Of a stretch of DNA of 58,681 bases, positions 48,968-58,478 are shown piece by piece. Every line of letters begins with the position of its first letter. The first letter of the stretch is position 1. A program made the translations under genes and the position numbers. The stretch is from Colwellia sp. (GTDB taxonomy: Bacteria; Pseudomonadota; Gammaproteobacteria; Enterobacterales; Alteromonadaceae), in the NCBI GenBank assembly GCA_026196955.1, contig JAPHTO010000118.1, positions 1 to 58,681 of the forward strand, in the 5' to 3' direction. The notes beneath the pieces were generated by a model, which had not been told where the DNA came from, searched no databases, and saw only the letters and a list, made by a program, of their open reading frames with translations.

Positions 48968-49906
48968 ATGACTGATAACCCCAATTGCTCTATTGGTACT
49001 CCTGGAAAAAAGTGGACTGATACAGAAAAGCAACAATGGTTTGAGCAACAAACAATTAAGCGTTCATATCAAGATGAGGTTGTTAACAAGATTAATGCTT
49101 TATCTTCTTTTTATGATGTTATCCAGTATGGCGCACTAACCATTGATGAACCGCGTTATCCGCTTTTTTCTCTAAAAAGCAAAAACTGGCAAGCGGACAG
49201 AAAAACCGTGTTGGTAACGGGTGGTGTTCATGGTTATGAAACCAGTGGCGTACAAGGAGCACTTCGTTTTTTGAAAAATGAAGCCGATGGGCAAGTTTCT
49301 CATTATAGTGACGCATTTAATATATTGGTTGTGCCATGCGTGAGTCCTTGGGGTTATGAAACTATCAATCGATGGAATCATAAAGCGCTAGATCCTAATC
49401 GCTCTTTTTATGCTGATAGTCCTGCACAAGAATCAGCAGCATTAATGGCATTTATCAGCTCACTTGAGGTGGAAATTTTTGTGCATGTTGATTTGCATGA
49501 AACCACGGACACGGATAACTCTGTGTTTAGACCTGCGCTTTCTGCACGTGATGCCATTGAACAAAAAGCTTGGGATATTCCAGACGGCTTTTATTTAGTC
49601 GGCAATACGCTTAATCCGCAAGCTGAGTTTCAATTAGCTATTATTAACGAAGTAGCAAAAGTGACTCATATTGCACCGGCAGATGAAGATGGCAAGTTAA
49701 TCGGCGTGGAGTTAGAGCAATTTGGGGTAATTAACTATGCTGGCAGAGAGTTAGGCCTATGTATGGGCCTTACGGATGCGAATTATGTCACCACAACAGA
49801 AGTCTATCCTGACAGTCCCAAAGTTGATGATGAAAACTGCATAGTTGCTCAAGTGGCCGCCGTGACAGGGGCGCTAGACTATATACTCTCCAAGAATAAT
49901 CAATAA
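48968..49906 (+). CDS. M14-family zinc metallopeptidase or deacylase
   Basis: 312 residues, no signal peptide, so cytoplasmic. Zinc ligands H88 and E91 lie in GGVHGYETSG and H173 or H177 in FVHVDLHET. The LDPNRSF motif near 141-147 binds the substrate carboxylate in this clan. It resembles the succinylglutamate desuccinylase/aspartoacylase branch and carboxypeptidases alike; the substrate is unknown. It lies between efpL and pgi with short gaps (29 and 17 bp), suggesting cotranscription. Confidence 0.85.
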   Translation: MTDNPNCSIGTPGKKWTDTEKQQWFEQQTIKRSYQDEVVNKINALSSFYDVIQYGALTIDEPRYPLFSLKSKNWQADRKTVLVTGGVHGYETSGVQGALRFLKNEADGQVSHYSDAFNILVVPCVSPWGYETINRWNHKALDPNRSFYADSPAQESAALMAFISSLEVEIFVHVDLHETTDTDNSVFRPALSARDAIEQKAWDIPDGFYLVGNTLNPQAEFQLAIINEVAKVTHIAPADEDGKLIGVELEQFGVINYAGRELGLCMGLTDANYVTTTEVYPDSPKVDDENCIVAQVAAVTGALDYILSKNNQ

Positions 49907-49923
49907 AGTGAAATGCTAATAAA

Positions 49924-51555
49924 ATGCAATTTTTTACTGAAATTAGTACAGTAAAAGCAGGTATCGAGCAGGCAAAAAAACGTCCTATTCAATCCTTGTT
50001 TGAAGAACATGAAAATAGAGCCGAAAATTTTAGTCTTGCTGCCGCCGGTCTATTTTTGGATTACTCAAAACAAAATATCAATGAAGATGAACTTAATAGT
50101 CTTATTGCTTGGGCAAAAGAAAATAATTTAGTTGATAAAATTAAGGGTATGTTTGCAGGTGATAAAATTAATCATACTGAGCAGCGCGCTGTTTTACATA
50201 CCATATTAAGAGCGCCAAGAGAGGTTAAACAGCAGGTACTTACTGAACAGCTTAGTGAACAGGTTATTACTACTGAACAACATATGGTTAACATCGTTGA
50301 TGAGGTCTATCAAGGTAAGCGCTTAAGCTCTACAGGTGCTAAGTTTACCAATGTTCTTGCCATAGGGATTGGTGGTTCATACTATGGTATTAAGGTTGGT
50401 CTTAGCGCCTTACATCCATACCATAGTACTGGCTTGCATGTACATGTATTAGCCAATGTTGACGGAGCAGGGGTAACCGAGAAGTTAGCCAAACTTAACG
50501 CCGCAACAACTTTGGTTGTGGTTATTTCTAAAACCTTCACCACACAAGAAACCTTACTGAATGCCAAAGCAATAAAAGATTGGATGTTGGCTGAGCTTAG
50601 CTCTTCTACCGCGCTTGAAAAGCAGTGGATTGCAGTAAGTAGTAATGTCGAGAAGGCACAAGAATTTGGTTTAAGCCCTGATAATATTTTACCCATGTGG
50701 GATTGGGTTGGTGGTCGTTTCTCACTGTGGTCAGCGGTTGGGTTGCCATTAGCTCTGGCTATTGGTAATGACAACTTTACTCGGTTAAAGCAGGGAGCTT
50801 ACACAATGGATCAGCATTTTAAAGAGGCTGATTTTGAACGAAATATGCCCATACTAATGGCCTTAATTGGTATGTGGAATAGAAACGGGCTAGATTATCA
50901 GGCATTAGCCGTATTGCCATATGATCATGCATTAAGAGCGCTGCCCGGATACTTACAACAAACTGATATGGAAAGTAATGGTAAATCGGTATCAAACCAA
51001 GGTAAAAAATTACCTTGGTTAACTGCGCCTATCGTGTTTGGTCAAGAGGGTACAAATGGTCAACATGCATTTATGCAATTAATGCATCAAAGTGACGAAA
51101 TTATTCCTACTGACTTTATTGTTGCTTTACAAGGTACTAGTGATTTTGAGGAAAATCATAAAGTGCTAGTGGCTAATTGTTTTGCTCAAAGTGAAGCCTT
51201 AATGCAAGGTAAAAGCTTGCAACAAGTTGAAGCTGAATTAAAGGAGCAAGGTGAAAGTGATGAAGAAATTCGGCGTGTCGCTTGTCACAAAACAATGAAA
51301 GGTAACACACCGAGTAACACCTTATTGATGCAATCTCTTTCGCCAGAAGCTCTTGGCGCTATTTTGGCCTTGTATGAGCATAAAATTTTTGTTCAAGGGG
51401 CTCTCTGGCAAATAAATTCTTATGATCAATGGGGAGTAGAATTAGGGAAGCATCTAAGTGAGCAGGTACTTGCATTAATGGCGGATAGTAGTCTTAGCCA
51501 TCAAATGTCACCTTCTAGTGTTAACTTAATTAGAGCATTTGTACAAAAAAAGTAA
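49924..51555 (+). CDS. pgi: Glucose-6-phosphate isomerase
   Basis: 543 residues (E. coli 549); interconverts glucose-6-phosphate and fructose-6-phosphate. Sugar-phosphate and catalytic motifs are present: GIGGSYYGIKVG, METDMESNGKS-type segment with the catalytic Glu, GTNGQHAFMQL with the His, and WGVELGKHL with the Lys. It closely follows the M14 gene. Confidence 0.96.
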   Translation: MQFFTEISTVKAGIEQAKKRPIQSLFEEHENRAENFSLAAAGLFLDYSKQNINEDELNSLIAWAKENNLVDKIKGMFAGDKINHTEQRAVLHTILRAPREVKQQVLTEQLSEQVITTEQHMVNIVDEVYQGKRLSSTGAKFTNVLAIGIGGSYYGIKVGLSALHPYHSTGLHVHVLANVDGAGVTEKLAKLNAATTLVVVISKTFTTQETLLNAKAIKDWMLAELSSSTALEKQWIAVSSNVEKAQEFGLSPDNILPMWDWVGGRFSLWSAVGLPLALAIGNDNFTRLKQGAYTMDQHFKEADFERNMPILMALIGMWNRNGLDYQALAVLPYDHALRALPGYLQQTDMESNGKSVSNQGKKLPWLTAPIVFGQEGTNGQHAFMQLMHQSDEIIPTDFIVALQGTSDFEENHKVLVANCFAQSEALMQGKSLQQVEAELKEQGESDEEIRRVACHKTMKGNTPSNTLLMQSLSPEALGAILALYEHKIFVQGALWQINSYDQWGVELGKHLSEQVLALMADSSLSHQMSPSSVNLIRAFVQKK

Positions 51556-51700
51556 CAAAATAATTGCGTTAAATTACCCTAAATAAGCGTTAAAAAACTG
51601 TTCACTATTAACGCAATAAGGTAAAATATGTTTCGTTAAAAATGGGTTGTTTGTTAACTCATTGAATATTGAAATATACAGTAGAGTTATTTAAATTTTT

Positions 51701-52084
51701 ATGAATGTATTAGTTGTTGATGATAAAAAAAGTGTTCGAGATTGTACTAGCCAAATTTTAATGGCTAAAGGGTACAACGTTGACACTGCTGTTAATGGTT
51801 TGGATGGTTTTGAAAAGGCTCAACAGGGCAATTATCAACTTTTTATTATTGATCATTTAATGCCGTTAATGAATGGTGTTTTATTAAGTAAAAATATTAA
51901 ACAGCTTTCATCTTGCGTTTCTACGCCTATTTTATTTATTACCACACAAGCAAAATCAAGCGTAGAAAACCTACCTGAATTCTCCTTGTTTAGTCGTGTA
52001 TTAACTAAGCCAATCAACGAAGCTGAGTTGTTATCTGCAGTTTCAACCTTGTTGCCAGAAAGTGCTTCTGATATTGCCCTATAA
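51701..52084 (+). CDS. Single-domain response regulator (CheY-like receiver)
   Basis: 127 residues, a receiver domain only, with no output domain. Acidic pocket D7-D8, phosphoacceptor D51 in IIDHLMP, T81/T82, and K103 in LTKP are all intact, so it should be phosphorylatable. No histidine kinase gene is nearby. It lies between pgi and apt with its own upstream gap of 145 bp. Confidence 0.9.
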   Translation: MNVLVVDDKKSVRDCTSQILMAKGYNVDTAVNGLDGFEKAQQGNYQLFIIDHLMPLMNGVLLSKNIKQLSSCVSTPILFITTQAKSSVENLPEFSLFSRVLTKPINEAELLSAVSTLLPESASDIAL

Positions 52085-52158
52085 ATCACTATAAATTTTC
52101 ACTAAATTGCTTTATTCTTTAGCTCATTAACAATGTTAACCTTGGTAAAGAATAAATA

Positions 52159-52704
52159 ATGAATGAACAGCAATTGCTGCAATTACAAGCCGCTATTAAA
52201 ACAGTCCCTGATTACCCTGTACAAGGGATCCTTTTCCGTGATGTAACCAGTTTATTAGAAGATGCAGATACTTTTGCATTAACAATGCGTTTATTAACAG
52301 AAAAATATCAAAATCAAGGATTTACTAAGGTTGTTGGCACAGAGGCACGAGGCTTTTTATTTGGAGCACCATTAGCACTGGCTTTAGGTATTGGTTTTGT
52401 TCCTGTTCGTAAGCCTGGCAAGTTACCTCGGGAAACGTTTGAACAAGCTTATCAGCTTGAGTATGGTGAAGATGTGTTACAAATTCACCAAGATGCTTTA
52501 GCTCCAGATGACAAAGTATTGATTATTGATGATTTACTTGCCACTGGCGGTACCATTGAAGCAACGACTAAATTAATTCGACGTGTTGGCGCGCAAGTCA
52601 AGGATGCGGGTTTTGTTATTTCATTACCTGACTTAGGTGGTGAAAAGCGTTTGCAAGCATTGGATTTATCAATTTTCTCTCTTGTTCAGTATGATGGGGA
52701 GTAG
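52159..52704 (+). CDS. apt: Adenine phosphoribosyltransferase
   Basis: 181 residues (E. coli 183); salvages adenine to AMP with PRPP. The PRPP-binding signature [13 protein letters not shown] is at about 121-133, and the GILFRDVT and [11 protein letters not shown] loops are typical. It lies 66 bp upstream of dnaX, the usual arrangement. Confidence 0.96.
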   Translation: MNEQQLLQLQAAIKTVPDYPVQGILFRDVTSLLEDADTFALTMRLLTEKYQNQGFTKVVGTEARGFLFGAPLALALGIGFVPVRKPGKLPRETFEQAYQLEYGEDVLQIHQDALAPDDKVLIIDDLLATGGTIEATTKLIRRVGAQVKDAGFVISLPDLGGEKRLQALDLSIFSLVQYDGE

Positions 52705-52770
52705 GCTGGAGTAGTTATAACTAGCCGTAGCCGAAAATTATATTATTGAATTTATAAGAAGACAAACAGT

Positions 52771-54900
52771 ATGAGCTATCAAGTATTAGCGAGAAAATGG
52801 CGACCTAAAAAGTTTGAAGAGCTGATGGGACAAGAGCACGTTGTTACCGTATTAGTTAACGCGCTGGCTCAGCAACGGTTGCATCATGCTTATTTATTTA
52901 CTGGTACTCGTGGTGTCGGTAAAACCAGTATTGCTCGAATTTTTGCTAAAAGCTTAAATTGCGAAACGGGTATTACTGCCACGCCTTGTGGTCAATGCGA
53001 TACCTGTTTAGAAATCGATCAAGGCCGTTTTGTTGATCTACTTGAAATCGATGCGGCATCTAAAACCAAGGTCGATGATACCCGTGAAATCCTTGATAAT
53101 GTTCAATATGCACCGACGCGTGGTCGATACAAAGTTTACCTTATTGATGAAGTGCACATGCTGTCTCGCCACAGTTTTAATGCTTTACTTAAAACGCTTG
53201 AAGAGCCGCCTGAGCACGTAAAGTTTATTTTAGCGACCACTGATCCGCAAAAGTTACCAGTGACTGTGTTATCTCGTTGCTTACAATTTCATTTAAAAGC
53301 GTTAACGGTAAAGCAAATCGAAGCCAAACTTGAAGACATATTAACGCAAGAGCAAGTAGCTCATGAAGCTGGCGCGTTAACCTTATTGGCAAAAGCGGCT
53401 AGAGGTAGCATGCGAGATTCACTCAGTCTTACTGATCAAGCTATTGCCCAAGGACAAGGAAATATTGTTTTAGCCAATGTTGTACAGATGCTAGGTGGTA
53501 TTAATCAAAATTGGATTTACAAAATTGTTATTGCTTTATTGAAGCAAGACGGTGAAGACTTGATGGCCATCACCGCAGACATCGCAAGCTGTGCGCCAAG
53601 CTATAATCGTTTGTTTGCTGAGCTCATCCAGCTATTTCATCAAGTTGCTATTTTACAAATGGTTGAACAGCACTTCGATTTATCGCCAGAGCATGCGCAG
53701 TTACTAAAAAAATTCAGTCAAGCAATGTCACCTGAAGACGTTCAGTTGTATTATCAAATTTGTGTTAATGGTCGTAAAGACTTACCTTATGCCGCAGATG
53801 AACAAGCCGCGTTTGATATGACTTTATTGCGATTGTTTGCGTTCAAGCCAATGCAGAAAGTTGACACGTCCATTGAGCAACAAGCAGTGACAAACGTAGC
53901 AGTTGATTTTGATAATGTTGAATTAACTGAGCCAGAAGCTTCTGAAAATATTACAGACGATTTTGTTGAGCCGTCGCAAGTTAATCAAAATAAGCAGATA
54001 CCTGAGCCTGAGCAGACTGTTGATGTTCAACCTGAAAGTATTGAGCCACTAGACTTAGAAAGTGAAGCGCAACAAACAGAGCCCGAAGTGCAACTTGCTC
54101 AAGAGTTGCTAGCGATTGAGCAAGAAGCAGCTCAACTTCATGAGCCTATGCAGGAGCTAACCGATGAAAAACCTTCTACAAGTGTAGAAGGAGCTTTAAT
54201 AGCAGAGCAAGCGAGTGAACAACAAACTCAAGTGGAGACATCTTCGGAGCAAAATGTTCAAGATAGTACGCTTTTTGATAGTCCTGTTGGTGCCGTGCTT
54301 GCGGGTCGAAATATGTTGCGTAGCAGAAAAAAACAATTGGAGCAGCAAGCAAAAAAGCCCCGTGACGTCACAGGGCGTCATGCAACAGCTCAAGAGTTTG
54401 ATAGCAATGCTGAAAAGACTGCCAGCGAAAAGCAAGAAAGCAATAGTGTAGAGCTACCAGCGCCAGAGCAGCCTTATCAAGCCGAGCGCATAGATCCTGC
54501 AATTATCAAAAAAGCTAATCAAGTGGATCAATGGGCGCATATGATCGATTCGATGGAGCTAACGGCGCGTTTAAGACAATTAGCTATTCATGCGACGATT
54601 GATGAAAGCTCGACTGATCAGCATTTGATTTTATCTTTAGATCAAGCCACTAGACACTTATATACTGAGGTGGCACAGCAGCAATTGCAGCAAACTATTA
54701 GCCAGTATTTATCACAAGACATTAGGGTAACTATTAATTTAGTGGCAGAAACTGTCGCGGATCCATTCCAAATACAGTCACATATTAATGATAAACGTTA
54801 TGATTACGCTAAAGAAGTGCTTGAAAAAGATGAGATAGTGCAAGCTTTACAGCAAAATTTTCAGGCAAATTTAGACGAAGAAACTATTACTGCGATTTAA
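52771..54900 (+). CDS. dnaX: DNA polymerase III subunits tau and gamma
   Basis: 709-residue tau, the clamp-loader ATPase and polymerase/helicase linker. The Walker A motif is GTRGVGKTS at 45-53; zinc cysteines are C64, C73, C76 and C79; and DEVHML carries the Walker B motif. Residues about 370-520 are a Glu/Gln-rich linker, and the C-terminal domain follows. A frameshift signal at 54339-54380 should yield the short gamma subunit of 531 residues, ending at TGA 54363-54365. Confidence 0.96.
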   Translation: MSYQVLARKWRPKKFEELMGQEHVVTVLVNALAQQRLHHAYLFTGTRGVGKTSIARIFAKSLNCETGITATPCGQCDTCLEIDQGRFVDLLEIDAASKTKVDDTREILDNVQYAPTRGRYKVYLIDEVHMLSRHSFNALLKTLEEPPEHVKFILATTDPQKLPVTVLSRCLQFHLKALTVKQIEAKLEDILTQEQVAHEAGALTLLAKAARGSMRDSLSLTDQAIAQGQGNIVLANVVQMLGGINQNWIYKIVIALLKQDGEDLMAITADIASCAPSYNRLFAELIQLFHQVAILQMVEQHFDLSPEHAQLLKKFSQAMSPEDVQLYYQICVNGRKDLPYAADEQAAFDMTLLRLFAFKPMQKVDTSIEQQAVTNVAVDFDNVELTEPEASENITDDFVEPSQVNQNKQIPEPEQTVDVQPESIEPLDLESEAQQTEPEVQLAQELLAIEQEAAQLHEPMQELTDEKPSTSVEGALIAEQASEQQTQVETSSEQNVQDSTLFDSPVGAVLAGRNMLRSRKKQLEQQAKKPRDVTGRHATAQEFDSNAEKTASEKQESNSVELPAPEQPYQAERIDPAIIKKANQVDQWAHMIDSMELTARLRQLAIHATIDESSTDQHLILSLDQATRHLYTEVAQQQLQQTISQYLSQDIRVTINLVAETVADPFQIQSHINDKRYDYAKEVLEKDEIVQALQQNFQANLDEETITAI
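54339..54380 (+). promoter_or_regulatory. Programmed -1 ribosomal frameshift signal in dnaX
   Basis: Three parts are present. A Shine-Dalgarno-like GGAG at 54339-54342 lies 8 nt before the slippery heptamer A-AAA-AAG at 54351-54357 (codons 527-529, same heptamer as E. coli dnaX). Downstream is a potential hairpin: either GCCC...GGGC around GTGACGTCAC (54357-54376), or TGACG with CGTCA (54363-54380) at 5 nt spacing. After slipping, the -1 frame reads Ala-Pro-stop. Confidence 0.85.
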
Positions 54901-54980
54901 CAGATTTACTATCTTGTTCGTTAGCCCTTTTGCTATAATGCTGACAACGAGTTTTTAAATAATTTACTTTTTGGAGAATA

Positions 54981-55310
54981 ATGATGATGAAAGGTGGCAT
55001 GGGCAATTTAATGAAACAAGCCCAGCAGATGCAAGCAAAAATGCAAAAAGCACAAGAAGAGCTAGCCAATATGGAAGTTGTTGGTGAAGCCGGTGCTGGC
55101 ATGGTTAAAGTGACGATGACTGGTAGCCATAGCGTTCGTAAAGTTGAGCTTGATGATAGCTTGATGGAAGATGATAAAGACATGATTGAAGATTTATTAG
55201 CTGCAGCAGTAAATGATGCAGTGCGTCGTGTTGAAGAGCAAAATAAAGATAAAATGGGCGCACTAACTGGCGGTATGCAATTACCTCCAGGGATGAAAAT
55301 GCCGTTTTAA
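54981..55310 (+). CDS. ybaB: YbaB/EbfC nucleoid-associated protein
   Basis: 109 residues (E. coli 109); a dimeric DNA-binding protein with a tweezer-like fold. The opening [20 protein letters not shown] and [17 protein letters not shown] match. Three ATG codons in a row (54981, 54984, 54987) follow GGAG at 54973; the first or second is likely used. recR, the usual next gene, is absent; a terminator follows. Confidence 0.94.
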   Translation: MMMKGGMGNLMKQAQQMQAKMQKAQEELANMEVVGEAGAGMVKVTMTGSHSVRKVELDDSLMEDDKDMIEDLLAAAVNDAVRRVEEQNKDKMGALTGGMQLPPGMKMPF

Positions 55311-55327
55311 TGCTTAAGTGCATGAAT

Positions 55328-55353
55328 AAGCCGACTTTACTGTCGGCTTTTTT
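55328..55353 (+). terminator. Terminator after ybaB
   Basis: AAGCCGAC, a 6-nt loop, GTCGGCTT and a T run. Confidence 0.9.
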
Positions 55354-55464
55354 ATTGGTGTTAATCAAATTATATTCACGAGTATTATTAGGGTTAAGGA
55401 TTGAAATTCTTTGCCGTTAAATAAGTATGCTGTTTTTGGGTTTTATGTGTGAAGTAACAGAGTG

Positions 55465-55941
55465 ATGAAATTTACCATTGGTTTTAGAAATGTAAAACAT
55501 GAAGATATTGATTTTTTGTTGCGGTTGCGAAAACTGTCAATGACGGAGCATTTAGCTCACGCCAAAATAAAATTGACAGATAGCCAGCATCTTGAGCGCA
55601 TAAAAGAGCATTATTATGAGTCGCATATTATTTTACGTGATCGCAAACCTATAGGGTTAATTAAATTTGGCGTGGTTTCGCTTAAAGGCACGAGCAAAAG
55701 TCTACATATTAGGCAATTGCAAATCTTGCCCGATTTTCAAGGACAAGGCATAGGCAGTAAGGTATTGAATGTTATTAAAAAGAAAGCGTTACAGTTGCAA
55801 TTACCTATAACGCTTAATGTGCTATTGAAAAACCCTGCAAGAGGGCTTTATTTACGCCATGGTTTTCAAATAGAAGGCAAGAATAAAGTTGAATTTCAAA
55901 TGCGCTGCCCACTTGCAGTTATTGCCAGCAAAACTGAATAG
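55465..55941 (+). CDS. GNAT family N-acetyltransferase
   Basis: 158 residues from ATG 55465; a GTG immediately before it (55462) is an alternative. The acetyl-CoA-binding motif A region LQILPDFQGQGIGSKVLNVI lies at about 90-109. The substrate is unknown. The gene occupies the place where recR is normally found after ybaB, and ends about 95 bp before the convergent M28 gene; an inverted repeat CCTATG/CATAGG lies between them. Confidence 0.88.
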   Translation: MKFTIGFRNVKHEDIDFLLRLRKLSMTEHLAHAKIKLTDSQHLERIKEHYYESHIILRDRKPIGLIKFGVVSLKGTSKSLHIRQLQILPDFQGQGIGSKVLNVIKKKALQLQLPITLNVLLKNPARGLYLRHGFQIEGKNKVEFQMRCPLAVIASKTE

Positions 55942-56035
55942 CTTAGCCATATATAAGCTTGTTGGTTAACCTATGTTTGTATACCTTTTTGCATAGGCTG
56001 CTTTATATCAAACTGGTTACCATGAGCTAATAGGG

Positions 56036-57412
56036 CTAATAGATAAGTCCTTTGCCTTTCACTAAATTTGTATCAATTCGTGATGGTGTTATTTTTCCGT
56101 CAACTAAAGGTTGTGTCGCAATAGCGATTGCTTTAATCACTTTATGCATAGAAGGTAAGTTTAAAGATGCTAAATCATCACTTACTTGATGATAATGTTC
56201 ATCCTTATCGAGCTGGGTGCTACTAAAACTGTGGGCAGGAACACCAAGTCTTGCCAAGGTAGCGTTATCTGAGCGGTAAAATAAATCTTGCTCAGGGTAA
56301 GGGTCTTGATAAATTTTCATTGTGGTGTCAGCAAGGGCAGCATTTAATTGAGCACCTAAATCAGAGCGCTCCATACCTGTCATCCATACGGTTCCGGCAC
56401 CAAACTTTGAAGGTTTGCCTATCATTTCAATATTGATCATGGCGGTTATCGTCTTTGCATCTAGTTGTTGAGAAAAATAGCGAGAGCCAAAGCCACCTAT
56501 TTCTTCAGCGCTAAAAGCGGCAAACATTAAGGTGCGGCTGTTACCACCTTGCTTTGCAAAGTGTTGCGCTAAATTAATAATGGCTGCAGTACCTGAGGCA
56601 TCATCATCTGCGCCATTATAAACAACATCATTACCTTCTTTATTCTCTTTTGTGCCTAAATGATCATAATGGGCGCTGTACAACACGACTTCATCTTTTT
56701 TAGTATTGCCGGGCAATACAGCTACAACATTGGTTAACTCTGTTGTTGAAATTGTACTACTGGCTTTTACGGATAAACTTTTTATGCGCTCAGCGGAAAT
56801 GTCAGTTAAGGCAATAACAATAGCGCCACCTTGTTGAGAGCTAGGTTTAACGCTGTTAAGTTTTGTTATGCCTTGCGTAAAATAATGTTGATAGCGTTTG
56901 AACATATCTTGATGTGCTGGGTGTAATAGCACTATGTGTTGGCCGCCTTGAGCATTTAATTGGCGTAAGGCTGCACGCATATCATCGTCTTTACCTACAG
57001 TGTGGATTTCAACGTTAGATGGTTTTTTTTCTTTATTATTCATTGTCCAAATAAAGTTTTTGGCAGTACTGGCAAACGCGATATTGTCAGTGGCAATTAC
57101 TTTATTATTCAAGCTCAATGCTATCGTTTTAGGTGTGATTGTTTTAACGCTATATTTTTGATAGAAACCATTATTGCCGGCAACGGGTGAGAGTCCAACT
57201 TCTTCAAAGCGTTTGGTGATATAGTCTGCTGCTTGATGAATGTCGTCAGAAAAATTACTTCGCCCCTTTAGCTCATCACTGGCTAAATAGGTGACATCTT
57301 TAGTGACTTGCGACAGTGATATGGTCGTCGATGTACCTTGAGCAGTACTCGTAAAACTAAGCGTTGCAACTACAAGAAAGCCCCATAATTTTTTATTTTT
57401 TATATTTAACAT
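56036..57412 (-). CDS. Exported M28-family aminopeptidase
   Basis: 458 residues with a signal peptide (LWGFLVVATLSFTSTAQG). Two-zinc ligands are in SAHYDHLG, GADDDASG, SAEEIGG and the C-terminal PAHSFSS. It is a secreted or periplasmic metallopeptidase related to Vibrio/Aeromonas-type aminopeptidases. Its start codon is only 28 bp from the left end of repeat copy 2, so the promoter lies within or beyond that element. Confidence 0.9.
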   Translation of the reverse strand: MLNIKNKKLWGFLVVATLSFTSTAQGTSTTISLSQVTKDVTYLASDELKGRSNFSDDIHQAADYITKRFEEVGLSPVAGNNGFYQKYSVKTITPKTIALSLNNKVIATDNIAFASTAKNFIWTMNNKEKKPSNVEIHTVGKDDDMRAALRQLNAQGGQHIVLLHPAHQDMFKRYQHYFTQGITKLNSVKPSSQQGGAIVIALTDISAERIKSLSVKASSTISTTELTNVVAVLPGNTKKDEVVLYSAHYDHLGTKENKEGNDVVYNGADDDASGTAAIINLAQHFAKQGGNSRTLMFAAFSAEEIGGFGSRYFSQQLDAKTITAMINIEMIGKPSKFGAGTVWMTGMERSDLGAQLNAALADTTMKIYQDPYPEQDLFYRSDNATLARLGVPAHSFSSTQLDKDEHYHQVSDDLASLNLPSMHKVIKAIAIATQPLVDGKITPSRIDTNLVKGKGLIY

Positions 57413-57440
57413 GTTTTTCCTTATAAACGTTCAACAACTA

Positions 57441-57753
57441 GGGGCTGTTGATCTTTCGAGATTGTTTTTGCAGCATTTTGTTGGGTATTTTATACAAGGC
57501 AGAGCCTTTGTAATCTGGTTGTTCAGGACATTATGCTCCTGCATTGTCTAACAAGCTACATCCATGTACCGTCACATAAAAAGGTGATAACGCCGTAAAA
57601 ATGACCAACAAACGCTGCCCGAAGGGTTCGACTAAAAACGTTTTACTCTTTGTTGAGTAGTATTTGCTTAGAGTGACTAGGCTACACACTACTCGCCGCG
57701 ATTAAAACGTTTTTATCTCGAACAAAATTTAACCGCGAAAGTTCAACAGCCCC
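57441..57753. repeat. Structured MITE-like element, copy 2
   Basis: 313 bp flanked by TA (57439-57440 and 57754-57755). Terminal inverted repeats of 18 bp (57441-57458 with 57736-57753, one mismatch). Internal stems: 57470-57484 with 57605-57618; 57626-57645 with 57703-57723 (13 bp plus GTTCGA/TCGAAC); and a hairpin at 57655-57694 flanked by CTCTTTGTT and GCCGCGAT, as in copy 1. A longer variable arm (about 57505-57585) holds two small hairpins. No ORF. The right end forms the stop codon of yaeQ, and the element separates yaeQ from the M28 gene. Confidence 0.85.
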
Positions 57754-58295
57754 TAACCGACAAGTTGTAATTTTTTGGTTTCAATTAACAATGATTGATC
57801 ACCACAGCTTAGCCATAATTGCCCGTCTTGTATACTGCACTGAAATTCCATTGTTCTGGTTAATAACTTGGCTAAAGCGTCTGTAGTACTCGGCTCAAAT
57901 TGCTCAACGCTTAGTTTACTGTATTTGCTTAAGGCCGATTGTGATTGAGACCACCAAGTCTCTACACTTGAGCCATAGCAATAGAGTTTGACTTGCTCTG
58001 CCTTATTACACGCTTTTTTGATGCGTTTCTCATCTATTTGCCCTAGCTCTATCCATAACGCAATTTCATCACTGTAGTTGATTTGCCAAAGGGCTGCTTC
58101 ATCTTCATCGCTAACACCTTTGCCAAATTGTAAATCTGGATGGGCATTCAGCACATAACAAATTAAACGCACCATCAGGCGCTGTGGTGTTTCTGAAGGG
58201 TGTTGTGCTAGGGTTAGTTGCAATGAGTCGTAATAGTTACGATCCATATCGGCTAACTCAATATTCGCTTTATATATTGTTGCTTTAAGTGCCAT
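57753..58295 (-). CDS. yaeQ: YaeQ family protein
   Basis: 180 residues (E. coli YaeQ 181). ALKATIYKANIELADMDRN, LTLAQHPSETPQRLMVRL and IELGQIDEKRIKKAC match the family, which has a PD-(D/E)xK-like fold and was reported to compensate for loss of RfaH; its role is unclear. The stop TAG is composed of TA plus the first base of repeat copy 2, so the final residues (LQLVG) could reflect the insertion. Confidence 0.92.
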   Translation of the reverse strand: MALKATIYKANIELADMDRNYYDSLQLTLAQHPSETPQRLMVRLICYVLNAHPDLQFGKGVSDEDEAALWQINYSDEIALWIELGQIDEKRIKKACNKAEQVKLYCYGSSVETWWSQSQSALSKYSKLSVEQFEPSTTDALAKLLTRTMEFQCSIQDGQLWLSCGDQSLLIETKKLQLVG

Positions 58296-58478
58296 GTTGC
58301 CTGCGTTATTTTAGTTTTATTATTTCGATAAACCTTTGTTGTTATAATAACAGTAAGTGAGCCTATAGGCGTTATATTTTCATAGTGAATAATTGGGATA
58401 AGAAGTATTAATTGAGTAAATGATTCAATAAATGATATGGTGCTAGCAATAAATTAGCTATTTTTCAGTGAGATTATC

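Noticed and set aside
54900-54980. Possible 4.5S SRP RNA gene near dnaX
   Set aside because: The conserved SRP RNA core sequence is not present in this gap or before dnaX.
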